DNA of 6,729 bases from an uncultured Bacilli bacterium (GTDB taxonomy: Bacteria > Bacillota_I > Bacilli_A > RF39 > UBA660). Within the stretch, counting starts at the first letter, position 1. The number at the start of each line of letters is the position of its first letter. The notes below the pieces were generated by a model. The model searched no databases and was not told the DNA's origin. It saw nothing but the letters and a program-made list of their open reading frames with translations. This document shows, piece by piece, positions 1 through 5,595 of the stretch. A program made the position numbers and the translations under genes. The DNA lies in assembly GCA_947628325.1 (NCBI GenBank), contig CANQZL010000087.1, positions 1 through 6,729 on the forward strand, written 5' to 3'.

Positions 1-82
1 TAATAAAAAAATATAAATAGAAAGGGATCAATCAATAAGAAATTAATTAATATTTCTATAAGATTGATTATACGTGACTAAT

Positions 83-718
83 ATGAAAGGTATTCTTGAT
101 ATTATAAAAGATAATAATAAAAGACAAGTATTAATGTTATGTTTAGTAGTAATTTTTTTGATTATTTCTTTTTTAGGAATATTGTTATCAATAAATAATG
201 AAAAAATTTATAGTAAGGTATTAAAAAATGAAGACCAAGAAGAATCTAAACATTTAGAAGAGGAAGAAGACGACAAAGATAAAATAATAGAAATAAAAAT
301 ACCTGAAAAAAATGAAAATGATGAGTCGACACAAATAATTTGTTCAAAAGAATTAATTGTTGTCTATGATAAAAATGAATACAATAATATTAAATTATAT
401 TCTAAAATAAAAGCTACCTACAATGATAATAATATGGATTTTCTATTATATGAAAAATATGATGTAGAAAATATGAAAAAAAATAACGATGATGCGTCTT
501 TAGAAGAAAAAGAAGAATTTCTAAAAATTATTGATAAAGATTATAAGATGAAATCAGAAGAAAGCAATAATACATATAATAGTAAGTCTGATAATAATAT
601 TATAGAATATAATGTTAGTGGAAATCATTCAGGATTTGTTTTATATACTAGTAAATCAGTTCCTACTGCTGAATTGTTTAAAGAATATTATATGTCAAAT
701 GGTTATACTTGTGAATAA
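83..718 (+). CDS. Hypothetical membrane-anchored protein with acidic linker and extracytoplasmic domain
   Basis: I do not recognise the family. From the ATG at 83 the protein has 211 residues: a short basic cytoplasmic tail (about 1-14), one hydrophobic segment (about 15-37), a highly acidic Glu/Asp/Lys linker (about 48-84), and a C-terminal domain of about 125 residues rich in Asn, Lys, Glu and Tyr. The segment lacks a signal-peptidase or lipobox cysteine after it, so it looks like an uncleaved N-terminal anchor with the rest outside the cell. The C-terminal domain has only two cysteines, Cys87 (ICSKE) at its beginning and Cys210 (GYTCE) one residue before the end, which could form a disulfide. 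A GTG at 74 is the only other upstream start in frame after the stop at 65-67. I prefer ATG 83 because GTGA (74-77) sits 5 bases before it as a weak ribosome site. A weak TATAAG at 57-62 could be its -10. An intrinsic terminator overlaps its stop codon. Confidence 0.75.
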   Translation: MKGILDIIKDNNKRQVLMLCLVVIFLIISFLGILLSINNEKIYSKVLKNEDQEESKHLEEEEDDKDKIIEIKIPEKNENDESTQIICSKELIVVYDKNEYNNIKLYSKIKATYNDNNMDFLLYEKYDVENMKKNNDDASLEEKEEFLKIIDKDYKMKSEESNNTYNSKSDNNIIEYNVSGNHSGFVLYTSKSVPTAELFKEYYMSNGYTCE

Positions 719-739
719 ACGCTTTTAAGCGTTTTTTTT
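717..739 (+). terminator. Intrinsic terminator after the first gene
   Basis: The arms AAACGCT (717-723) and AGCGTTT (728-734) pair perfectly around a 4-base loop, with three central G-C/C-G pairs, and a run of eight T's (732-739) follows. The left arm starts inside the TAA stop codon (716-718) of the upstream gene, so there is no spacer. It separates that gene from the lepA unit, whose promoter begins about 30 bases later. Confidence 0.9.
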
Positions 740-767
740 CGGCTTAATATAGTTAATTTTATGTCTT

Positions 768-778
768 TATGATATAAT
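768..778 (+). promoter_or_regulatory. Extended -10 promoter of lepA
   Basis: TATGATATAAT combines a perfect TATAAT (773-778) with the TRTGN extension used by Gram-positive vegetative promoters. No convincing -35 hexamer lies 16-18 bases upstream (TAGTTA at 750-755 matches only half of TTGACA), as is common for extended -10 promoters. Transcription would start near 785, giving a leader of about 11 bases before the lepA ATG at 796. The same 11 bases recur at 3224-3234 and 4633-4643. Confidence 0.75.
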
Positions 779-782
779 CTTT

Positions 783-790
783 GGTGGTGA
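783..790 (+). promoter_or_regulatory. Ribosome-binding site fixing the lepA start at 796
   Basis: GGTGGTGA differs from the ideal GGAGGTGA by one base and lies 5 bases before ATG 796. The in-frame TTG at 781 would lie upstream of the predicted transcript start (about 785) and inside this site, so the five extra residues of the longer reading are not believable. The 3' half, GGTGA (786-790), is the part most likely to be in the transcript. Confidence 0.75.
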
Positions 791-795
791 GATTT

Positions 796-2592
796 ATGAA
801 GCAAGCAAACATAAGGAATTTTTCTATTATTGCTCACATTGATCATGGTAAAAGTACTTTAGCAGATAGAATTTTAGAAATAACTGGTGGAGTAGATAAA
901 CATGAAATGAAAGATCAAATACTTGATAGTATGGACTTAGAAAGAGAAAGAGGAATTACTATTAAGTTAAATGCAGTTCAATTAAATTATAAGTATAAAA
1001 ATGAAGACTATATTTTACATTTAATAGATACTCCAGGTCATGTTGATTTTAGTTATGAAGTATCAAGAAGTTTAGTTGCTTGTGAAGGAGCAATCTTAGT
1101 AGTTGATGCTGCTCAAGGAATTGAAGCTCAGACATTAGCTAATTTATATTTAGCGATGAATGATGATTTGGTAATAATACCTGTCATAAATAAAATAGAT
1201 TTACCTAATGCTGATATTCCTAAAGTATTAAAAGAATTAAAAGAAGTTTTAGGTTTTCGTGAAGACGAAGTTTTATTATGTAGTGGTAAAACTGGTGAAG
1301 GTGTTGAAGACTTAATTAAAGCTATTATAGAAAGAATACCAGCTCCTAAAATAAATAATGATGCTCCAACACGAGCTTTAATTTTTGATAGTCATTTTGA
1401 TCCATATCGTGGAGTAATCGCTTTAGTAAGAGTTTTTGATGGTAAAATAACTAATCAAGATACAATCCGTTTAATGGCTACTAATGATACTTATGATATT
1501 GTTGATTTAGGAGTTAATCATCCTAAAGAAGAATTAAAAAAAGAATTAGTATCTGGTGAAGTAGGATTTATAAGTGGTTCAATTAAAGATATTAGGAGTG
1601 TAAGAGTTGGTGATACTTTAACTGTTTTAAGAAATGAAGCTAGTGAACAATTACCAGGATATCAACCTATGAAACCTATGGTTTATAGTGGAATATTCCC
1701 TGTTGAACCAAATAAATTCCCAGCTTTAAGAGAAGCCTTAGAAAAATTACAATTAAATGATGCTTCATTAACTTTTGAACCAGAAACTAGTGAAGCTTTA
1801 GGTTTTGGTTTTAGAACAGGATTTTTAGGATTACTTCATATGGATATAATAATGACAAGACTTGAAAGAGAATTTTCTTTAGATGTTATTGCAACAAGTC
1901 CTTCTGTTATATATGAAGTAGAATTAACTAATGGCGAAACATTATTAATAGATAGTCCTACTAAAATGCCTGAACGAGGCAGAATAAAAGAAATAAGAGA
2001 ACCCTATATAAAAACCAATATTTTTGTACCAAGTGAATATATTGGTCAAATAATGGAGTTATGCCAAGATAAAAGAGGAATATATATTGGAATGGAATAT
2101 CTAGATCCAACACGAGTTAATATTCATTATGAAATTCCTTTAGCTGAAATTGTTTATGATTTCTTTGATAAATTGAAAAGTATGACTAAAGGATATGCGT
2201 CTTTTGATTATGAATTATCTGGTTATAAAGCATCCGCATTAGTTAAGATGGATATTTTAATTAATGGTAATATCGTAGACGCTCTAAGTATAATAGTTCA
2301 TAAAGATCAAGCTTATAACAGGGGCAAGAAAATTGTTACTAATCTAAGAGAAATAATTCCTCGTCAACTATTCCAAGTACCTTTACAAGCTAGTATAGGT
2401 AGTAAAGTAGTAGCTAGAGAAAATATAAGCGCTATGAGAAAAAATGTCTTGGCTAAATGTTATGGTGGCGATATTTCTCGTAAGAAAAAATTATTAGAAA
2501 AACAAAAAGAAGGTAAAAGAAGAATGAAGATGGTTGGAAAAGTAGAAGTCCCTCAAGAAGCCTTCTTAGCAGTTTTAAAATCTGATAATTAA
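796..2592 (+). CDS. lepA: Elongation factor 4 (LepA), ribosome-associated translational GTPase
   Basis: LepA/EF4 is a GTPase related to EF-G that acts on the ribosome; back-translocation and roles in initiation or ribosome assembly have been proposed. The 598-residue product has the usual length. GTPase motifs are clear: P-loop AHIDHGKS (13-20), switch I ERGITIK (51-57, Thr55), DTPGH (78-82), NKID (132-135), and a G5 loop reading SGK (163-165) where SAK is common. The EF-G-like domains II, III and V follow. The C-terminus carries the LepA-specific tail (YGGDISRKKKLLEKQKEGKR, then MKMVGKVEVPQEAF), which separates it from EF-G, TypA and tetracycline-protection proteins. The gene is intact, starts at ATG 796 with a good ribosome site and its own extended -10 promoter, and is followed after 17 bases by a membrane-protein gene. 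The downstream hemW or heat-shock genes usual in many Bacillota are not here. Confidence 0.98.
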   Translation: MKQANIRNFSIIAHIDHGKSTLADRILEITGGVDKHEMKDQILDSMDLERERGITIKLNAVQLNYKYKNEDYILHLIDTPGHVDFSYEVSRSLVACEGAILVVDAAQGIEAQTLANLYLAMNDDLVIIPVINKIDLPNADIPKVLKELKEVLGFREDEVLLCSGKTGEGVEDLIKAIIERIPAPKINNDAPTRALIFDSHFDPYRGVIALVRVFDGKITNQDTIRLMATNDTYDIVDLGVNHPKEELKKELVSGEVGFISGSIKDIRSVRVGDTLTVLRNEASEQLPGYQPMKPMVYSGIFPVEPNKFPALREALEKLQLNDASLTFEPETSEALGFGFRTGFLGLLHMDIIMTRLEREFSLDVIATSPSVIYEVELTNGETLLIDSPTKMPERGRIKEIREPYIKTNIFVPSEYIGQIMELCQDKRGIYIGMEYLDPTRVNIHYEIPLAEIVYDFFDKLKSMTKGYASFDYELSGYKASALVKMDILINGNIVDALSIIVHKDQAYNRGKKIVTNLREIIPRQLFQVPLQASIGSKVVARENISAMRKNVLAKCYGGDISRKKKLLEKQKEGKRRMKMVGKVEVPQEAFLAVLKSDN

Positions 2593-2609
2593 TAGAAACA
2601 GGTGGTTTT

Positions 2610-3218
2610 ATGGTTGATATGACAAGAAATAAAGAAGAACAAGAAAGTTTTATTACGAATATAAATAAAGATAATGATTCATTAGTAGTTTCATATGCTT
2701 CAGGCAATGAAACTACAGAAAGATTTTCTTTGCATAATATGAATTATTATCGTGGTAAAATGGAAGAACAAGCTAATATGTATGTTGGTAAGTATTTAGA
2801 TAAACTAAGTATTAAAAGTTTTAGTATTTATGTTGCTAGAGTATCAGGTATTATTTTAGGATTATTTTCTTTATTTCTTTCTTATAATATAGATATTCAT
2901 ATTATTATGAAAATACTATTAACTATATTAGTAGCTTTATTAGAATTTGGATATTATATATATTCTGATATTAAATTAGATATCTTATATACGAAAGCTT
3001 TAGAAGGAATGGCTACAGAGTATTATTTAAATAATATAGATGATTTTAAATATAAGAATCCTCATACTTATGAATTTGGTTATATTGTCCCAATAGAAGA
3101 AATAAGTAAAATGGGACTTACTGAAGATTGGCTTAAAGCAGCTAGTGAGAAAATTAAAGAATTAATTAGTAGTGGGATAGAAAAGGAAGATATAAGTTTA
3201 AGCTTATCCAAAAAGTAA
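2610..3218 (+). CDS. Hypothetical two-helix membrane protein
   Basis: I do not recognise the family. The 202-residue product has a charged N-terminal region (1-70), two adjacent hydrophobic segments (about 71-92 and 97-119) separated by a short turn (YNIDI), and a hydrophilic C-terminal region (about 120-202) ending in a Lys/Glu-rich, probably helical stretch. Both ends should lie on the same side of the membrane, probably the cytoplasm; no signal peptide or catalytic motif is evident. ATG 2610 is chosen over ATG 2622 because AGGTGG (2600-2605) lies 4 bases before it but 16 before the second. It begins 17 bases after the lepA stop with no promoter or terminator seen between, so it is probably co-transcribed with lepA. 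The next gene follows after 32 bases. The neighbourhood gives no firm clue to its job. Confidence 0.8.
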   Translation: MVDMTRNKEEQESFITNINKDNDSLVVSYASGNETTERFSLHNMNYYRGKMEEQANMYVGKYLDKLSIKSFSIYVARVSGIILGLFSLFLSYNIDIHIIMKILLTILVALLEFGYYIYSDIKLDILYTKALEGMATEYYLNNIDDFKYKNPHTYEFGYIVPIEEISKMGLTEDWLKAASEKIKELISSGIEKEDISLSLSKK

Positions 3219-3223
3219 AAAAA

Positions 3224-3234
3224 TATGATATAAT
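3224..3234 (+). promoter_or_regulatory. Extended -10 promoter of the HD-domain gene
   Basis: The element is an exact copy of TATGATATAAT, with TATAAT at 3229-3234, preceded by an A-rich tract (about 3210-3223) that may act as an UP element. No good -35 is visible. The start of transcription would be near 3241, ten bases before the ATG at 3251 and exactly at the ribosome site. It lies in the short gap after the membrane-protein gene, so the HD gene can be transcribed alone as well as by read-through from lepA. Confidence 0.7.
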
Positions 3235-3240
3235 ATAAAT

Positions 3241-3246
3241 GGTGGT
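3241..3246 (+). promoter_or_regulatory. Ribosome-binding site fixing the HD gene start at 3251
   Basis: GGTGGT lies 4 bases before ATG 3251. The in-frame ATG at 3239 overlaps it, has no ribosome site of its own and would lie 5' of the predicted transcript start. GGTGG-type sites also precede lepA and the 2610 gene. Confidence 0.65.
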
Positions 3247-3250
3247 AGTA

Positions 3251-3823
3251 ATGAATAAACAAGAAGTATTTAATAAAGAACTTAGTTATATAGTTAATGA
3301 TGATGTAAGAGAATCACTAAGTTTTATGATTGATAAAATACCTGATTATTTTTTTACTATACCAGCAGCTTCTACAGGTAAGTATCATCCTGCTTATGCT
3401 CAAGGAGATGGAGGATTAGTTAGACATACTAAAGCTGCTATTAGAATGGCTTATGAATTATTTGGTATTTATAAGTTTGAAGCTCGTAAGAAAGATTTAA
3501 TTATTATGGCTTTATTATTACATGATAGTGTTAAAAAAGGAGAAGAAGAATCTAAATATACTTTATTTGATCATCCTTTAGTAGCTTGTGAATTTATTAG
3601 AAAATATCAAAAGAATTTAAAAATAAGTAAAGATGAAGTAGACTTTGTATGTGAATGTATATCTAGTCATATGGGTAAATTTAATACTAGTGAATATAGT
3701 GATGTGATATTGCCAATACCTAAAACTCCTGAACAAAAATTTGTTCATATGTGTGATTATTTAGCAAGTCGTAAAGTTATTAAAATAGAATTTGATAGTA
3801 ATAATAATATAGTAGATGAATAA
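3251..3823 (+). CDS. HD-domain metal-dependent phosphohydrolase
   Basis: HD-superfamily proteins are mostly metal-dependent phosphohydrolases acting on nucleotides or related phosphoesters; the substrate here is unknown. The 190-residue protein shows a full ligand set in order: His59 (VRHT), His91-Asp92 (LLLHDSVKKG), His108 (DHPLVA), His140 (SSHMGKF) and Asp169 (CDYLASR). The extra histidines between the HD pair and the last Asp suggest a two-metal site. The order resembles that of the diadenosine-tetraphosphate hydrolase YqeK, which is also about 190 residues, but the surrounding sequence is not clearly YqeK and I do not assign that name. There is no membrane segment, so it should be cytoplasmic. 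The start at 3251 (not 3239) is set by the ribosome site and the promoter position. It is the last gene before the terminator at 3811-3837, with possible read-through from lepA. Confidence 0.88.
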   Translation: MNKQEVFNKELSYIVNDDVRESLSFMIDKIPDYFFTIPAASTGKYHPAYAQGDGGLVRHTKAAIRMAYELFGIYKFEARKKDLIIMALLLHDSVKKGEEESKYTLFDHPLVACEFIRKYQKNLKISKDEVDFVCECISSHMGKFNTSEYSDVILPIPKTPEQKFVHMCDYLASRKVIKIEFDSNNNIVDE

Positions 3824-3837
3824 TCTACTTTTTCTTT
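3811..3837 (+). terminator. Intrinsic terminator overlapping the end of the HD gene
   Basis: The arms AGTAGAT (3811-3817) and ATCTACT (3823-3829) pair perfectly around a 5-base loop, followed by TTTTTCTTT (3829-3837). The left arm lies in the last codons of the HD gene and the stop codon TAA (3821-3823) is in the loop and first base of the right arm. The stem has only two G-C pairs, so it may be leaky. No other terminator is seen between 740 and this point. Confidence 0.75.
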
Positions 3838-3874
3838 ACTTAAACTGTTACCAATAAGAATCAAATACATAAAA

Positions 3875-3880
3875 TATAAT
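3875..3880 (+). promoter_or_regulatory. Probable -10 of the ZIP transporter gene
   Basis: This is a perfect TATAAT ending 18 bases before the ATG at 3899, placed like the other promoters in the window but with AA instead of the TG extension (9 of 11 bases match TATGATATAAT). I see no convincing -35. Transcription would begin near 3887, inside the ribosome site AAGGGAGA (3886-3893). It lies about 40 bases after the preceding terminator, so a promoter is needed here. Confidence 0.6.
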
Positions 3881-3898
3881 AGTGTAAGGGAGATTATT

Positions 3899-4630
3899 AT
3901 GAGTGTATTTATTGGTTTATTAATTCCTTTTTTTGGAACAGTATTAGGTTCATTAATGGTTTATTTTCTAAGAAAAAATCTAAGTAAAAAGATTGAAGTA
4001 TTAATATTAGGATTTGCAGCTGGAGTTATGATGGCCGCTTCTGTTTGGTCTTTACTTATTCCAGCTATGGATATGAGTCAAGGAATAAAGTGGCTTCCAG
4101 CAACAATTGGTTTAGTAATAGGTATTTTATTTTTCTTTTTTATTGATTATCTTTTAGATAAAAATAAGATAAGTACTAGCAAATCTATTGATAAAATGAT
4201 GTTTGCTATAACAATTCATAATATTCCAGAAGGGATGGCTTTAGGAGTAGTCTTTGCTAGTTTTTTAACAAAGTCTAATATATCACTAGCTACTTGTTAT
4301 GCTCTAGCAATAGGTATAGGAATTCAAAACTTCCCTGAAGGGTTTATTGTATCAATGCCTTTAAGAAATAAGGGAATGAGTAAAACAGCATCTTTTATTT
4401 ATGGTGTAATATCTGCTATCTTTGAACTTTTAGGAGCAATCGTAACTTTATTGTTTACAAGAATTATTTCCGTTATGTTACCATATCTCTTAGCTTTTGC
4501 AGCTGGAGCAATGATTTATGTAATATTAGTTGAATTAATACCAGAATCAACAGAGAATAATAAATTAAATACAATAGGTTTTTTAATAGGTTTTGCTATA
4601 ATGATGATTCTAGATATTGCACTTGCTTAA
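3899..4630 (+). CDS. ZIP-family divalent metal transporter, GufA-like
   Basis: ZIP proteins carry Zn, Mn or Fe ions into the cytoplasm. The 243-residue protein is almost entirely hydrophobic, with about eight membrane helices. The two metal-binding helices carry the paired signatures: HNIPEG (His107, Asn108, Glu111) in helix 4 and QNFPEG (Gln143, Asn144, Glu147) in helix 5, the pairing characteristic of the GufA-like ZIP branch. Further acidic residues, Glu176 in helix 6 (FELLG) and Glu212/Glu216 (VELIPES) near the last helices, fit the family. The loop between helices 3 and 4 (about 87-99) is short and lacks the histidine-rich stretch found in many ZIPs. Metal preference cannot be read from this; Mn is plausible given the manganese-type CDF gene 39 bases downstream. 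The start has a strong ribosome site (AAGGGAGA) and its own -10. Confidence 0.93.
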   Translation: MSVFIGLLIPFFGTVLGSLMVYFLRKNLSKKIEVLILGFAAGVMMAASVWSLLIPAMDMSQGIKWLPATIGLVIGILFFFFIDYLLDKNKISTSKSIDKMMFAITIHNIPEGMALGVVFASFLTKSNISLATCYALAIGIGIQNFPEGFIVSMPLRNKGMSKTASFIYGVISAIFELLGAIVTLLFTRIISVMLPYLLAFAAGAMIYVILVELIPESTENNKLNTIGFLIGFAIMMILDIALA

Positions 4631-4632
4631 AA

Positions 4633-4643
4633 TATGATATAAT
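4633..4643 (+). promoter_or_regulatory. Extended -10 promoter of the CDF gene
   Basis: This is a third exact copy of TATGATATAAT, with TATAAT at 4638-4643, beginning 3 bases after the ZIP stop codon. Transcription would begin near 4650, leaving a leader of about 20 bases with the ribosome site AAAGGAGA (4657-4664). TTGCAC at 4617-4622 resembles a -35 but the 15-base spacing is short. The CDF gene may thus be transcribed both with ZIP and alone. Confidence 0.7.
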
Positions 4644-4669
4644 TAAATAACATTGTAAAGGAGATTCTT

Positions 4670-5545
4670 ATGGAAAGATTTAAAGCAGCTAAAAAAGCCA
4701 GTATTTTAGGAATAGTTGGTAATATATTTTTATTTATTATTAAAATAGTAGTAGGCTTAATATCAAAAAGTCAAGCAATGATGGCCGATGCTTTTAATAG
4801 TGCTTCAGATATTTTAAGTTCTATTATGACATATATTGGAAATAGAGTATCAAGTAAAAGAGCTGATAATGATCATAACTTAGGTCATGGAAAAGCTGAA
4901 TATATATATTCAATGTTAATTAGTGTAACTATGATATTATTAGGATTAAAAGTTTTTTATGATTCAATTATGTCTTTACTCTTTAAAAAACATTTTGTTT
5001 TTTCAGTATGGTTGATAATGGTATGTCTTGTAACTATTATAATTAAATTATTCCTTTATCTTTATACAAATAATATTGGTAAGAAATATAATAATTTATT
5101 AGTTAAAGCTAATAGCAAAGATCATCGTAATGATATGTTTATTACTGGACTAAACTTAGTAGCTGTTCTTCTTTCTCTATGTAATATTTATTTTGTAGAT
5201 GGTTTAGTAGGAGTGTTTATTTCCATCTGGATAATTATAACAGGTATTAAAATTTTCAAAGATAGTTATGATGTTTTAATGGATAAAACAATATCTAATG
5301 AGACTAAAGATAAAGTATTAGATATCATAAAAAAACATAAAGAGATAGTTAGAATAAATCATTTTAATGCTACTCCAGTCGGCTATTTATACTATGTTAG
5401 TTTTTCAATATTTGTTGATGGAACTTTGTCTACTTTTGATAGTCATAAAATAGCTAATGATTTAGAAAAAGAAATTGATAAGGAAGTTCCTGAAATATAT
5501 TTAACGGTAATTCATGTAAATCCTATTGATGTTAATAAAGATTAA
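4670..5545 (+). CDS. Cation diffusion facilitator metal exporter, manganese-type site
   Basis: CDF proteins are dimeric metal/proton antiporters that usually export divalent metals. The 291-residue product has the normal size: six membrane helices (about 11-200), then a cytoplasmic ferredoxin-like domain (about 205-287). The transport site reads Asn43-x3-Asp47 in helix 2 (AFNSASD) and Asp151-x3-Asp155 in helix 5 (DHRND). Zinc CDFs such as YiiP have DxxxD and HxxxD; NxxxD with DxxxD is the pattern reported for manganese CDFs (MntE, MneP/MneS type), so I infer Mn export. The loop motif RADNDHNLGHGKAE (64-77) keeps the second-site residues Asp66, His69 and His73. In the C-terminal domain His231, His259 and His282 remain, but the position of YiiP His248 is not His and that of Asp285 is Asn284. 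The ribosome site AAAGGAGA is strong. It lies between the ZIP and superoxide reductase genes. Confidence 0.95.
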   Translation: MERFKAAKKASILGIVGNIFLFIIKIVVGLISKSQAMMADAFNSASDILSSIMTYIGNRVSSKRADNDHNLGHGKAEYIYSMLISVTMILLGLKVFYDSIMSLLFKKHFVFSVWLIMVCLVTIIIKLFLYLYTNNIGKKYNNLLVKANSKDHRNDMFITGLNLVAVLLSLCNIYFVDGLVGVFISIWIIITGIKIFKDSYDVLMDKTISNETKDKVLDIIKKHKEIVRINHFNATPVGYLYYVSFSIFVDGTLSTFDSHKIANDLEKEIDKEVPEIYLTVIHVNPIDVNKD

Positions 5546-5567
5546 TTTATTTTATTAGTAGGTAAAA

Positions 5568-5578
5568 TATGTTAAAAT
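5568..5578 (+). promoter_or_regulatory. Probable extended -10 promoter of the superoxide reductase operon
   Basis: TATGTTAAAAT matches the window's repeated TATGATATAAT in 9 of 11 bases, keeping TRTG and a TAAAAT hexamer (5573-5578). Transcription would start near 5585, exactly at the ribosome site GAGGTG (5585-5590), about 11 bases before ATG 5596. TTTATT at 5550-5555 is a weak -35 candidate at 17-base spacing. I see no Fur-, PerR- or MntR-like palindrome. Confidence 0.55.
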
Positions 5579-5595
5579 ATTATTGAGGTGAAAAT

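Noticed and set aside
30..69. Imperfect hairpin AATCAAT/ATTGATT with inner GAAAT/ATTTC arms before the first gene, considered as a regulatory structure.
   Set aside because: The arms are short and AT-rich with an uneven internal loop; such pairing is expected by chance at this composition.
2453..2707. Open frame on the minus strand across the lepA end.
   Set aside because: It is antisense to the conserved lepA C-terminus and the next gene, with low-complexity hydrophobic translation typical of AT-rich antisense; no ribosome site.
3192..3207. Inverted repeat ATAAG...CTTAT at the end of the 2610 gene, considered as a terminator.
   Set aside because: It is followed on the plus strand by A's, not T's, the stem is only 5 pairs with one G-C, and no minus-strand gene needs a terminator here.
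3080..3262. Open frame on the minus strand across the end of the 2610 gene.
   Set aside because: It is a 60-residue antisense shadow covering the HD promoter, with no recognisable motif or ribosome site.
3838..3898. Possible metal-responsive operator or riboswitch before the ZIP gene.
   Set aside because: No palindrome resembling Fur, Zur or MntR boxes, and the predicted leader of about 12 bases is far too short for a yybP-ykoY riboswitch.
4927..4942. TATGATATTAT-like sequence inside the CDF gene as an internal promoter.
   Set aside because: It lies in conserved coding sequence, differs from the repeated element in the hexamer, and no gene starts shortly downstream.
5533..5556. AT-only inverted repeat around the CDF stop codon as a terminator.
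   Set aside because: There are no G-C pairs in the stem and no clean T-run, so it is unlikely to stop transcription.
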